A stretch of 64,000 nt of DNA from Flavobacterium sedimenticola. Its GTDB lineage: Bacteria; Bacteroidota; Bacteroidia; Flavobacteriales; Flavobacteriaceae. Where the stretch lies: NCBI RefSeq assembly GCF_030053345.1, contig NZ_JASGBP010000010.1:49448-113447 (forward strand), written 5' to 3'. The stretch's first letter is position 1. Every line of letters begins with the position of its first letter. The notes beneath the pieces are model-generated. The model was not told the DNA's origin. It worked only from the letters and a program-made list of their open reading frames with translations, and made no database searches. Made by a program: the position numbers and the translations under genes. Positions 45,101 through 52,860 of this stretch are shown one piece after another.

Positions 45101-45472
45101 TTAATAATTAGTAGGGATAGTGGTAATTTGGGCATCACCCCATAAGCCTTCAATGTTGTAGAATTCGCGTATTTGTTTTTGGAAAACATGCACCACAACG
45201 TCAACATAATCCATTAAAACCCACTCGGCATTATCGGTTCCTTCTACATGCCAAGGTTTGTCTTTTAATTCTTTGGAAACCAGTTTTTGGATGGAGTTAA
45301 CGATGGCGTTAACTTGGGTATTGGAGTTACCGTTGCAAATAATAAAATAATCGCATACGGCGGTATCTATTCCTCTTAAATCAAGTATGTCAATGTCATT
45401 TCCTTTAACTTCTTCAATGCCTTTGATGATACTTGCCAGAAGTACATCGGTGTTTACTGCTTTTTTCGTCAT
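45101..45472 (-). CDS. rsfS: Ribosome silencing factor RsfS
   Basis: Binds ribosomal protein L14 and blocks joining of ribosomal subunits when nutrients are low. 123 residues. The family motifs are IIKGIEEVKGNDIDILDLRG, CDYFIICNGNSNTQVNAI, the KPWHVEGTDNAEWVLMDYVD run and VVHVFQKQIREFYNIEGLWGD. It is the first gene of the ftsH operon and divergent from birA, with back-to-back -7 elements in the 93-bp gap. Confidence 0.95.
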   Translation of the reverse strand: MTKKAVNTDVLLASIIKGIEEVKGNDIDILDLRGIDTAVCDYFIICNGNSNTQVNAIVNSIQKLVSKELKDKPWHVEGTDNAEWVLMDYVDVVVHVFQKQIREFYNIEGLWGDAQITTIPTNY

Positions 45473-45493
45473 CTACTATTTATGTGTATTTGG

Positions 45494-45501
45494 CAAAGGT
45501 A
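45494..45501 (-). promoter_or_regulatory. -7 element of rsfS-ftsH
   Basis: Minus-strand TACCTTTG, 22 bp before the rsfS ATG; exact match to TAnnTTTG. Confidence 0.6.
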
Positions 45502-45515
45502 TTACTTTTTGTCCT

Positions 45516-45523
45516 TATTTTTG
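45516..45523 (+). promoter_or_regulatory. -7 element of birA
   Basis: TATTTTTG, 43 bp before the birA ATG, with TTG at 45490-45492 (spacer 23). The two divergent promoters are only 15 bp apart. Confidence 0.5.
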
Positions 45524-45565
45524 CTTAACAAAAGTCTAAAATTCACTCTTGTTTTTTAATTCGTT

Positions 45566-46294
45566 ATGACACTAATCAAACTCGATGCCATAGATTCCAC
45601 CAACGATTATTTGAAGCAATTGAATCGAGAAAAGTGGTTGGAAAATTACACGGCTGTCATGGCTCATGAACAAACCAGAGGGAAAGGCCAAATGGGAAAT
45701 GCGTGGGAGAGCGAACCCGGTAAAAACCTCACCGTCAGTGTTTTGGTTAAAGATTTGCCCACGGATATGGTTTCGGTATATGATTTTAATGTGGCTGTGG
45801 CATTGGCTTGCATTGCGCTGTTGGCATTTTACGGCATTGAAAAAACAAACATCAAGTGGCCTAACGACATTATGGCAGAAAACAAAAAAGTAGGCGGTAT
45901 ACTAATTGAAAATCAGTTTAAGTCGAATGGGTACTATACTTCCATTGTGGGTTTCGGGTTGAATTTGAATCAAACCGATTTTGAACATTTACCCCAGGCC
46001 AATTCGCTGACCAATATAACCAAGCAAACGTATGTTATTGACGAAGTAGCTGAAAAGTTTGTCAAGCTGTTGAAGCTTCACTTGTTGCTATTTCCGGAGC
46101 GCGTTACCGAAGCTTGGTTTCGTTATAATGAGCTGCTTTTTAAAAGAAATAAACCGTCAGCTTTTGAAGCTGTATCGGGTCGACGTTTTATGGGAATTAT
46201 CCGGGAAGTTTCCAAAGAAGGTAAGTTAGTAGTGATGCTTGATGATGATAGTGTAGTGCAATTTGATTTAAAAGAAGTCAAAATGTTATACTGA
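45566..46294 (+). CDS. birA: Biotin-[acetyl-CoA-carboxylase] ligase
   Basis: Attaches biotin to the carboxyl-carrier protein. 242 residues; only the catalytic domain, with no N-terminal DNA-binding domain, so it is not a BirA repressor. Motifs: LDAIDSTNDYL, EQTRGKGQMGNAWESEPGKN (biotinyl-AMP loop, GRGRxGR variant), SVLVKDLP, and IKWPNDIMAENKKVGGILIE (catalytic Lys). The stop abuts the convergent VOC gene's stop with no gap. Confidence 0.92.
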   Translation: MTLIKLDAIDSTNDYLKQLNREKWLENYTAVMAHEQTRGKGQMGNAWESEPGKNLTVSVLVKDLPTDMVSVYDFNVAVALACIALLAFYGIEKTNIKWPNDIMAENKKVGGILIENQFKSNGYYTSIVGFGLNLNQTDFEHLPQANSLTNITKQTYVIDEVAEKFVKLLKLHLLLFPERVTEAWFRYNELLFKRNKPSAFEAVSGRRFMGIIREVSKEGKLVVMLDDDSVVQFDLKEVKMLY

Positions 46295-46663
46295 TTAAGC
46301 GTCATTGAATTCGCCGATATGCCATAAAATGCCTGACGGGTCGTGTAAAAAGCACTCTTTTCCCCAATCCATTTGGCGTAGGGGCAGTAAGCGTACCTTT
46401 TCGTATTTGGACGAGAGATCTAAAGCGAACCAAGATTGATAAACATCTTCTACCAGATGTACTTCCATAAAAACCATCGTATTATCTACCCAATCTTTTA
46501 CATAAGCATCTTGCAGGTAGAAAGCAAAATTTCCCCATTTGAAACAACTTAGGGTAGGAGTTAAAACCACTTCTTCAAATCCCAACTCTTTATAAAAACT
46601 TCGAGATATTTTGTAATCTTTTGCACCGATAAAGGGACGAATAGACTTGATAGGGTTTTTCAT
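46295..46663 (-). CDS. VOC-family (glyoxalase/bleomycin-resistance-like) protein
   Basis: 122-residue single VOC (beta-alpha-beta-beta-beta) protein. SIRPFIGAKDYKISRSFYKE opens as these proteins do, FAFYLQDAYVKDW follows, and WGKECFLHDPSGILWHIGEF is the C-terminal metal-site motif. It overlaps the DinB gene stop by 4 bp. Substrate unknown. Confidence 0.82.
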   Translation of the reverse strand: MKNPIKSIRPFIGAKDYKISRSFYKELGFEEVVLTPTLSCFKWGNFAFYLQDAYVKDWVDNTMVFMEVHLVEDVYQSWFALDLSSKYEKVRLLPLRQMDWGKECFLHDPSGILWHIGEFNDA

Positions 46664-47142
46664 AAGGTTTCATTTCTTTGAAGAACTAATTTTTTCAGCA
46701 ACACAATTTGACCCAAATGATAATAGCTGTGTTCTATCATGGCTTCAATATTGCGACGGTAGGTTCCATATTTTTCAGCGACAAAGACTTGGGATAATGT
46801 AGCTTCGCTCATGGATTGGACATGGTTGGCAAATGTTTCGCTGTGATTCCAGAAAGTAGTTAAAAAATAATCCCATTCTTCTTGGGTCTGTAACGACCTA
46901 AAATCAAAACTGTATTGGTCTTTAATATCCAATGTACCGCCATTGAAAACGGTATTTAATCCGTTGATGTAATAGTGTATGTGTTGCGCTAAAACCGCTA
47001 TAGAATTGGCCGAACCCAAAACGGATGTTGCCATTTCCAAGGAGGTTCCGGTTAATTGTTCTTTGAAATTGGTATTGGCAATCCATTTTCCGTTTATTAT
47101 CACGTCTCTGAATCGGTTGGCTAAATCTAAACCTGTTTCCAT
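46660..47142 (-). CDS. DinB-family protein
   Basis: 160-residue four-helix bundle of the DinB/YfiT type. The metal-binding His pattern is visible: AQHIHYYINGLNTV (His near 55), FWNHSETF and a late IEHSYYHLGQIVLL. Family members include thiol-S-transferases and unassigned enzymes. Overlaps the VOC gene (ATGA) and follows the DUF4256 gene by 10 bp. Confidence 0.78.
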   Translation of the reverse strand: METGLDLANRFRDVIINGKWIANTNFKEQLTGTSLEMATSVLGSANSIAVLAQHIHYYINGLNTVFNGGTLDIKDQYSFDFRSLQTQEEWDYFLTTFWNHSETFANHVQSMSEATLSQVFVAEKYGTYRRNIEAMIEHSYYHLGQIVLLKKLVLQRNETL

Positions 47143-47152
47143 ACGATTTGTT

Positions 47153-47716
47153 TTATAATTTTAAAAGACCTCTGAAACCTCGCGCTGCATAATATGACTC
47201 GGCTCCGTTGTGATAGGTAAAAACGCAGTTGTATCGGCGGTCACCAAATAAGGCGCCGCCCAGTTTTCTGATGGCTGGTGGTGTGGCAATCCAACTCGAT
47301 GTTTTTGCATCAAAGACACCTACTTCCTGCAGTTTTCGGTATTGGTTTTCTGTTAAAAGGGTAATGCCCATGTCGGTAGCTACATCGAGCACACTGTTTT
47401 GCGGTTTATTTTCTTTTCGGCTGTCTAAAGCTTCTCGATCATAACAGTAACTTCTTCTTCCTTTGGGACTTTCAGCGGAGCAATCGTAAAAATGGTATTG
47501 CTGATTCGTTTCATCAAAATCGATTACATCGGGTTCGCCTCCGGTAGCTTCCATTTGGTGAAGCGACCAGAGTTGTTCGGGAGACGATTGTAACTTTTCT
47601 TCAATCTTCATCCAGATCATTCCGGGATGTCTGTGCTTGTTCTCGAGAAAACGATTTTTTAAAACAGCTATCAGTTCTTCGGATTGCTGTTGTGATAGTA
47701 CTTTTTTGGTTTTCAT
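47153..47716 (-). CDS. DUF4256 protein
   Basis: 187 residues from the ATG at 47716; the longer ORF overlaps the upstream VOC gene. Most of the sequence is the DUF4256 domain: HPGMIWMKIEEKLQSSPEQL at the start, MEATGGEPDVIDFD, CSAESPKGRRSYCYDREALD, MGITLLTENQYRKLQEVG and a C-terminal FTYHNGAESYYAARGFRG. The function is unknown; it is found as a single-domain cytoplasmic protein. The start overlaps the VOC stop as ATGA. Confidence 0.82.
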   Translation of the reverse strand: MKTKKVLSQQQSEELIAVLKNRFLENKHRHPGMIWMKIEEKLQSSPEQLWSLHQMEATGGEPDVIDFDETNQQYHFYDCSAESPKGRRSYCYDREALDSRKENKPQNSVLDVATDMGITLLTENQYRKLQEVGVFDAKTSSWIATPPAIRKLGGALFGDRRYNCVFTYHNGAESYYAARGFRGLLKL

Positions 47717-48111
47717 GGGGATTGTTTTTGTGCAAAAGCGATGATATGTCCGTCCGGATCGGCAAAATAACACACTTTGTCGCCCCAGTCTCGGTCAGTT
47801 ATTGGGCTTATCAGTTGGGCGTCTGAGGCAATAGCATTGTCAAACTCAAACTGAATATTTTCGACATAAAAATAGAGTTCGCATCGCGGAACACCATTAG
47901 CCAAATCGGGATGCGGCATTGGCGGAGTCAAAATTTCAGCCATTCCTTTGTTGGGCATTAATCCGATTTTAGAAAATTCCGAAAGGGTAAACTCAGTCAT
48001 TCCCGGGACGTCTAAGTCGGGTTTTTGACGTAAAATCTTTTGATAAAAAGCACGGCTTTTTTCCTGATTGTTAACGTAGAGAATGGTTTCTAAAAATTTT
48101 TGTGACGCCAT
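47713..48111 (-). CDS. VOC-family (glyoxalase-like) protein
   Basis: 132-residue VOC protein. KFLETILYVNNQEKSRAFYQ, then LDVPGMTEFTLSEFSKIGLM and WGDKVCYFADPDGHIIAFAQ give the family order with the C-terminal Glu/His metal region. It is the second VOC gene in this minus-strand run, and the two differ strongly in sequence, so not a recent duplication. Substrate unknown. Confidence 0.82.
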   Translation of the reverse strand: MASQKFLETILYVNNQEKSRAFYQKILRQKPDLDVPGMTEFTLSEFSKIGLMPNKGMAEILTPPMPHPDLANGVPRCELYFYVENIQFEFDNAIASDAQLISPITDRDWGDKVCYFADPDGHIIAFAQKQSP

Positions 48112-48163
48112 GACATCAAATGATTTGTACTATTTGATTTGTTTACTTCCGAAGATACGATTC

Positions 48164-48514
48164 TCAGCTTCTTAAAATTTTTTCCATCGCTTTTCCTTTC
48201 GCTAATTCATCAATCAGCTTATCCAAAAAGCGAATTTTTTGCATCAGTGGTTCTTTGATTTCTTCTACACGATAGCCACAAATAACCCCCGTAATTTTGG
48301 ATACATTCGGATTCAGTTGCGGCGCCTGATTGAAAAACGTTTCAAAATCGGTTTTGATCTGTAAATGTCTTTGCAATGCGGTTTCATCATAGCCGGTGAG
48401 CCAGCAAATAATGGTGTCGACTTCGGCTTTTGTTCGGCCTTTCTTTTCCGCTTTATTGATGTAATGCGGATACACACCGGCAACTGACATTTTGTATACT
48501 CTGTGATTTTCCAT
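48164..48514 (-). CDS. DUF2200 protein
   Basis: 116 residues covering the DUF2200 family: [60 protein letters not shown] and [20 protein letters not shown]. No catalytic site is known for it. It is the first gene of the minus-strand run DUF2200-VOC-DUF4256-DinB-VOC. The 52-bp gap to the VOC gene is small, so cotranscription is likely. Confidence 0.85.
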   Translation of the reverse strand: MENHRVYKMSVAGVYPHYINKAEKKGRTKAEVDTIICWLTGYDETALQRHLQIKTDFETFFNQAPQLNPNVSKITGVICGYRVEEIKEPLMQKIRFLDKLIDELAKGKAMEKILRS

Positions 48515-48668
48515 TGGTAAAGAAATTTAAATAGAAAACAACGACAACTAAAAAGCCGACGCCCATGCTAAAATAGTAAAAAAACGATGAGTAATCGAAT
48601 ACGGAGAAGAAGTTGTCCGTTTTTTTATGAAAGTGTTTCGGAGAAGAATTGTCTGAACATAGCACCCC

Positions 48669-48705
48669 AAAACCCTCTTAATACAGTCTCAAAATACTAA
48701 GAGGG
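48669..48705 (-). terminator. Hairpin after the 75-aa gene
   Basis: Perfect 8-bp inverted repeat CCCTCTTA/TAAGAGGG with a 17-base loop, followed on the minus strand by TTTTGGGG. A weak terminator for the gene at 48736. Confidence 0.5.
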
Positions 48706-48735
48706 CGGAGTGGTAGGTTCTAAAGTGCCGATGCA

Positions 48736-48963
48736 TCAGCGCATGCTGGTTTGCACAAAGTGCAATAACGTTTTGCGCTCCACCGGCGTGGGGAATATCT
48801 TAAAGCAACGATCAACTGCAGAAGCGATTCGTATCCGAGGAAACTCCGGGAATTCTTCGGCAATAACCTGAATAATGAACTTACGTTCCAATGGTTTATC
48901 GGCACTGATAAACGGTTTGTCGTAAATTATTTTGCATTGCTTTTCTACATTACTCCAACACAT
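48736..48963 (-). CDS. Hypothetical 75-aa protein
   Basis: Unrecognised. 75 residues, mixed charge, starting MCWSNVEKQCKIIYDKPFIS with Cys at 2 and 10 and a further Cys near 53 (SAVDRCFKIF). No signal peptide or membrane helix. It starts 17 bp after the 193-residue gene and on the same strand, so the pair is likely cotranscribed. An overlapping minus-strand ORF in another frame (48720-48905) is rejected because the spacing favours this frame. Confidence 0.45.
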   Translation of the reverse strand: MCWSNVEKQCKIIYDKPFISADKPLERKFIIQVIAEEFPEFPRIRIASAVDRCFKIFPTPVERKTLLHFVQTSMR

Positions 48964-48980
48964 GATTTCTTATTTTTTAG

Positions 48981-49562
48981 TTAGTTAGTATTGTTTTCAA
49001 TTGTATCTAGCGACCAAGTGTAAACTACGTTACAGAAAGCACCTGTTTTTTTTCTGTCAATTTCGCCATCCGCAAAAAACTCGTCTCCAAATCGTTCGAA
49101 CATTGATATGAACCCCATATCCCTGTCAGGTACTCTGGCCAGCACTTTGCCTACCAGCGGTAGCGACTTTTTGGTGATTACCAACCATGGGTTTTCGGTA
49201 TCTAACATACCGTCAACTGTTTGTAGTGCTTCGCCACCCATTTCATTTTCAATATCCTGAAGCACTGAGACTGCGTTTCTTACCGCTGAGCGGGAATGCC
49301 GTACATAAAAATGGACATTAAGCTCTTTGGAAGGCGGCATATTTCTCCGTAACAGCAGTAATCCTTCGCTTCCCGGACCATTATCATCAAAGTGGATTTC
49401 ATTTTGCTGATTGGGTGTCACTTTGATAGGATTACTCGGCAAGGTACTCAGTACCATTTTGTCGGGATCTGTTGGATGTTCTGCAATTACTACAAAATAA
49501 AGTTTCCAACGTCTTTTGGGACGTTCTATGTTGAGTTGATTGATTTCTAATCGTACTTTCAT
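48981..49562 (-). CDS. Hypothetical 193-aa protein
   Basis: Unrecognised. From the ATG at 49562, preceded by AAGAAGA, it gives 193 residues; the longer ORF to 49625 lacks support. The N-terminal half is beta-rich (KLYFVVIAEHP then KVTPNQQNEIHFDD), the middle has AVRNAVSVLQDIENEMGGEA as helix, and the C-terminal half is ITKKSLPLVGKVLARVPDRD then FCNVVYTWSL. No signal peptide. A 9-bp inverted repeat flanks its upstream region. It is separated from the two-component genes by a terminator. Confidence 0.6.
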   Translation of the reverse strand: MKVRLEINQLNIERPKRRWKLYFVVIAEHPTDPDKMVLSTLPSNPIKVTPNQQNEIHFDDNGPGSEGLLLLRRNMPPSKELNVHFYVRHSRSAVRNAVSVLQDIENEMGGEALQTVDGMLDTENPWLVITKKSLPLVGKVLARVPDRDMGFISMFERFGDEFFADGEIDRKKTGAFCNVVYTWSLDTIENNTN

Positions 49563-49591
49563 TCTTCTTATTTTACGAAATTTTAAAAAGA

Positions 49592-49652
49592 CCTGCCCAT
49601 GGGTGTACTGCTTTACAAATACCACTAAGAAAGAAGATAATAGATGGGCAGG
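49592..49652. repeat. Inverted repeat upstream of the 193-aa gene
   Basis: CCTGCCCAT (49592-49600) is perfectly inverted at ATGGGCAGG (49644-49652), with A5 before and T5 after, and 43 bases between. It could be an operator pair or a long-loop hairpin. Confidence 0.6.
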
Positions 49653-49721
49653 ATTTTTAAACTAACCAAAACTCAATTAGCTGTTATTTTGATTATCTAA
49701 AATTCGGGATAAGAAATCAAA

Positions 49722-49751
49722 AAAAAAATCCCCATTAATGGGGATTTTTTA
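49722..49751. terminator. Terminator of the two-component operon
   Basis: Palindrome AATCCCCATTAATGGGGATT flanked by A- and T-tracts. It ends the minus-strand operon (150-aa gene, kinase, regulator). An almost identical hairpin stands at 52685-52715. Confidence 0.88.
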
Positions 49752-49773
49752 TGCTGATTTTGGTGTAATTTTA

Positions 49774-50388
49774 CTACAAATAGTCGTATTTCCGCTCTAA
49801 AGCGTATTTGGTCAAATCGGTTTTGCCAATCGTTTTGATTTTTTTTGACATGTTTTTTCGATGGGAATCTACCGTAGATTTTTCTATAAAAAGCGCATCC
49901 GCAATTTCTTGGGATGATTTTCCCTCGGCAATCAGCGTTAAAATTTCTTTTTCTCTTGCGCTGAAAAACAATTCATTTTTGGGTTTATCAAGTTCTTCAT
50001 CGGTTTCATCGGCAAAATATGTAAATCCTTCCGATACGGCACGAACCGCGTCAAGTACCGTTTGTAATGAAGAGTTTTTCATGATGTATCCCGAAGCACC
50101 GGCTTCTTTCATTTGCAAAATAGCATCGTCGTTATCAAACATACTGAAAGCAATCACCTTCGTATTGGGCAATTCTTTCTTGATGGTTTGAGTGGCATTG
50201 ATACCGTCACATTTCGGCATCCGAATATCAGTAATGACCACATCGGGTTTTAGTTGTAGGGCTAAGGTGATAAGTTCGAGACCATCGTTGGCATAGCCCA
50301 CAATTTCAATGTCACTTTCATTTTTGAGGAATGCTTTCATTCCGTCAATCAAAGCCTGATGGTCTTCGGCAATTACGAGCGTAATCAT
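49774..50388 (-). CDS. LuxR/NarL-family response regulator
   Basis: DNA-binding response regulator, 204 residues. The receiver domain has Asp9, phospho-acceptor Asp54 in VVITDIRMPK and Lys near 104 in SGYIMKNSS. A C-terminal LuxR helix-turn-helix (about 140-204) has LFFSAREKEILTLIAEGKSS, then QEIADALFIEKSTVDSHRKN. It overlaps the kinase stop by 4 bp, so the two form a two-component pair. Confidence 0.93.
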   Translation of the reverse strand: MITLVIAEDHQALIDGMKAFLKNESDIEIVGYANDGLELITLALQLKPDVVITDIRMPKCDGINATQTIKKELPNTKVIAFSMFDNDDAILQMKEAGASGYIMKNSSLQTVLDAVRAVSEGFTYFADETDEELDKPKNELFFSAREKEILTLIAEGKSSQEIADALFIEKSTVDSHRKNMSKKIKTIGKTDLTKYALERKYDYL

Positions 50389-52181
50389 AGCGGTATATCT
50401 ATAATGATGGTGGTACCTTTTCCTTCAAAACTATCAATGTTAAAAGTACCGTTGAGTTGTTCTACTTTCTTTTCTATATTGTGTAATCCCATACCCTCAT
50501 TTTTATTGAGAGCTTTCACGTTGAAGCCTTTACCGTTGTCTTCAATGATGATGTTAATACTGTCGGAATCTTGGGTGAGACTGATGGTAATTTGACTGGC
50601 TTGTGCGTGTTTGATGGCATTGGTGAGTATTTCCTGAATCATACGAAACAAGGTAACTTCGAGTTTGTTTTCCAGTCGGTTTTCCATCCCGAAAGGGATT
50701 ACTTCGACTTTTAATTTGTTCGGAATGGCCACTTTTTTGGCGATGTTTTGAACCGCTGTCACCAATCCTTCATTGCCGATTACCCCGGCATTCTTAGCGT
50801 GAGCCATACCTCTGACTTTCTGATAAGCTTCTTCAATCAAATCGTCGGTTTTGGTGAAGAGTTCTTTTTGATCTTCCGAGCTGTAACCGCTTTGTTGGTA
50901 GAGGTTTTGAAAATTCAAACGCAACGTAGCCAAAATACTGCCCAAATTGTCATGTAAATCGTTGGCTATTTTGAGGCGTTCTTTCTCTTGTCCTTCCAAT
51001 AGTTTGTCAATTTCAAGTAACTCTTGTTCTTTGAGTACGTTCTCCAGTTTTTGGCTTTCCAATAAGCGTTCCTGTTCGGCTATTTTTTTCTTTCGGTTAA
51101 TGTAACTGATACGGAAGTAAGCACCGGTTAGGAAAATGAGAAATATTCCGATAAAGCCGTATATCACTAACTTGTTTTTCTCGTCTTTGATTTTTAAGGC
51201 TTGGTTTTCGAGTTCTTTTTCTTTGGTTTCGTATTTGGTGTTTAACTCATGAATTGCTTTTGCTTCTTCTTGCTCATTAATTATCTTTTCTAATTCAACT
51301 TTTTTATCATTATATTCAATAGCTTTTTCAAAGTTCTTAAGTTGTTTGTATGTGTCAGACATTTTTCCATATAGTTGAATTTTGAAGTTAGTTTTATAAT
51401 CCTTCATTTCAAGAGTGTCTGTGATTAGATAATTTTTTATGGCTTCTTCTAATTTTCCTTCCTCTCTACAGAATGCCGCTTCATTTATAAAAATATAGGC
51501 CATTAAATCTGTGTTTTTTGTCCTTTTAAGGTATTTTAGAACATTAGCATTATACTTTCGAGCCCTATCAATGTCATTCATGGATAACCCATAGACCACA
51601 GCAATCGATATATCGAGCTTAGCCATTAAAACGGAATCCTTTATTTTTTTAGCTTCTTCTTTGGCTTGATCGTAATAATGAATGGCTCTTTTAGGTTCCT
51701 TACTAATTAAACCATTACCTATCTCTCTTAGTGTTGAACAAAGCAGTGGAATATTATTCTCTTTCCGTGCATAAACTACAGCTTCATCAAGTAGATGTTT
51801 ATAACTTTCATATTTATATTTTGAGAGTCCTTTGATTTGAGCAATAATTATATTTATTTCAATAACCTTGTTGAAATTTTTTAACTTTTTATAACTGTCT
51901 TTAGCCTTTAAAAAGAAATCTAAAGCCTCATCAGCATAATTATTCAGATAATTAGTTTTGGCATAAAAATGATAATATTTAGCTCTCTCTTCCTCATTTA
52001 TGTTGTTAGGATTTATTTTTTTTAAAAAAGAAATTCTTTCTGTATAATTTAGTTTTTCAAATTGATTTTCTAGTTTTTTTAAAACCATGTTTTGAGACAA
52101 TGCAGGTATAGTAGCAACAAAAAATATTGCAAATAGTAACAATGCCTTAATCGGTTTATTTTTTAACATTCTCAAAATCAA
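50385..52181 (-). CDS. TPR-sensor histidine kinase (HisKA_3)
   Basis: Membrane sensor kinase, 598 residues. A signal/anchor (LLLFAIFFVATIPALSQ) is followed by a periplasmic TPR region (about 35-330), one membrane helix near 335-355 (LVIYGFIGIFLIFLTGAYF), a coiled coil, then HisKA_3 with His410 in KIANDLHDNLGS and an HATPase with NAIKHAQ and EDNGKGFNV. This is the common Bacteroidetes TPR kinase type. It overlaps its regulator by 4 bp and follows the 150-aa gene by 3 bp. Confidence 0.93.
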   Translation of the reverse strand: MILRMLKNKPIKALLLFAIFFVATIPALSQNMVLKKLENQFEKLNYTERISFLKKINPNNINEEERAKYYHFYAKTNYLNNYADEALDFFLKAKDSYKKLKNFNKVIEINIIIAQIKGLSKYKYESYKHLLDEAVVYARKENNIPLLCSTLREIGNGLISKEPKRAIHYYDQAKEEAKKIKDSVLMAKLDISIAVVYGLSMNDIDRARKYNANVLKYLKRTKNTDLMAYIFINEAAFCREEGKLEEAIKNYLITDTLEMKDYKTNFKIQLYGKMSDTYKQLKNFEKAIEYNDKKVELEKIINEQEEAKAIHELNTKYETKEKELENQALKIKDEKNKLVIYGFIGIFLIFLTGAYFRISYINRKKKIAEQERLLESQKLENVLKEQELLEIDKLLEGQEKERLKIANDLHDNLGSILATLRLNFQNLYQQSGYSSEDQKELFTKTDDLIEEAYQKVRGMAHAKNAGVIGNEGLVTAVQNIAKKVAIPNKLKVEVIPFGMENRLENKLEVTLFRMIQEILTNAIKHAQASQITISLTQDSDSINIIIEDNGKGFNVKALNKNEGMGLHNIEKKVEQLNGTFNIDSFEGKGTTIIIDIPL

Positions 52182-52184
52182 ATA

Positions 52185-52637
52185 TTATCCGGGTAAATTT
52201 CCTGATCCGTTGGCACCGGGAGGTGAGCCATTAGCCAAATAAACATAAATCCCGGCTTTGTAATTTTCAATATACTTATTATCATCAGCATTAGTGGTCG
52301 GGTCAAACCCAATGCCGTGATGTACATACACGATAATTTCATCATTTTTGGTAATGTCGGCGATGTTTTTGTCGGAAGGAGTACAATAGCTTGTGTCTAA
52401 CACACTGAACGAAATATCATTTTCGAGCAAGTTGTTATCCGGAGGGTAATGACTGAAATTGGTAGCGTTTCCATCTTTGGTTTGTAAAATAGCCACGATA
52501 GCAAATCGAGTTGGGCTACAAATGTTGTAATACGCACTGATGTAAAATTCGTCTTTGCCAATATCCGTGGTTTGTACATTCAGATTAAAGGATTTTTTGA
52601 CCGGATCAAAATTTCCTGTGGATTGGTATACGAGCAT
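52185..52637 (-). CDS. Hypothetical 150-aa protein cotranscribed with the kinase
   Basis: Unrecognised. 150 residues with no signal peptide: MLVYQSTGNFDPVKKSFNLN then EFYISAYYNICSPTRFAIVA, and a Gly/Pro-rich tail SPPGANGSGNLPG. The middle is beta-strand-like (FYISAYYN, RFAIVAILQ, DEIIVYVHHG, GIYVYLANG). It ends 3 bp before the kinase gene, so it leads the two-component operon. It could be a ligand-binding or accessory protein for the TPR sensor; this is only suggested by position. No homologous domain could be named. Confidence 0.6.
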   Translation of the reverse strand: MLVYQSTGNFDPVKKSFNLNVQTTDIGKDEFYISAYYNICSPTRFAIVAILQTKDGNATNFSHYPPDNNLLENDISFSVLDTSYCTPSDKNIADITKNDEIIVYVHHGIGFDPTTNADDNKYIENYKAGIYVYLANGSPPGANGSGNLPG

Positions 52638-52684
52638 CTTTTTTGGGTTTAGGTTAGTTGTATCAAAGATGAGAAATAAATTTG

Positions 52685-52715
52685 TAAAAAAAAATCCCCA
52701 TCAATGGGGATTTTT
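52685..52715. terminator. Terminator-like hairpin in a divergent gap
   Basis: AATCCCCATCAATGGGGATT with A- and T-tracts on either side. It differs from the hairpin at 49722-49751 by one base in the loop. No gene ends here: the 150-aa gene starts on the left and the aminotransferase on the right. Confidence 0.8.
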
Positions 52716-52834
52716 AAAAAGGATAATGGAGTATTAGTAGTACAAAAGTTGGGATTGTTTGCTTAAAAGGTTGGTAATGATTCAATATCTACATTCACAT
52801 AAATTGTCGTGCCCGTCTTTTTTTCAAAAAAATG

Positions 52835-52842
52835 TATCTTTG
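52835..52842 (+). promoter_or_regulatory. -7 element of the aminotransferase gene
   Basis: TATCTTTG, 19 bp before the ATG at 52861; exact match to TAnnTTTG. Confidence 0.55.
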
Positions 52843-52860
52843 AACCCAAATTGTTGTTAA

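Noticed and set aside
48720..48905. 61-aa minus-strand ORF overlapping the 75-aa gene
   Set aside because: The other frame starts 17 bp after the upstream stop, which is a better operon fit.
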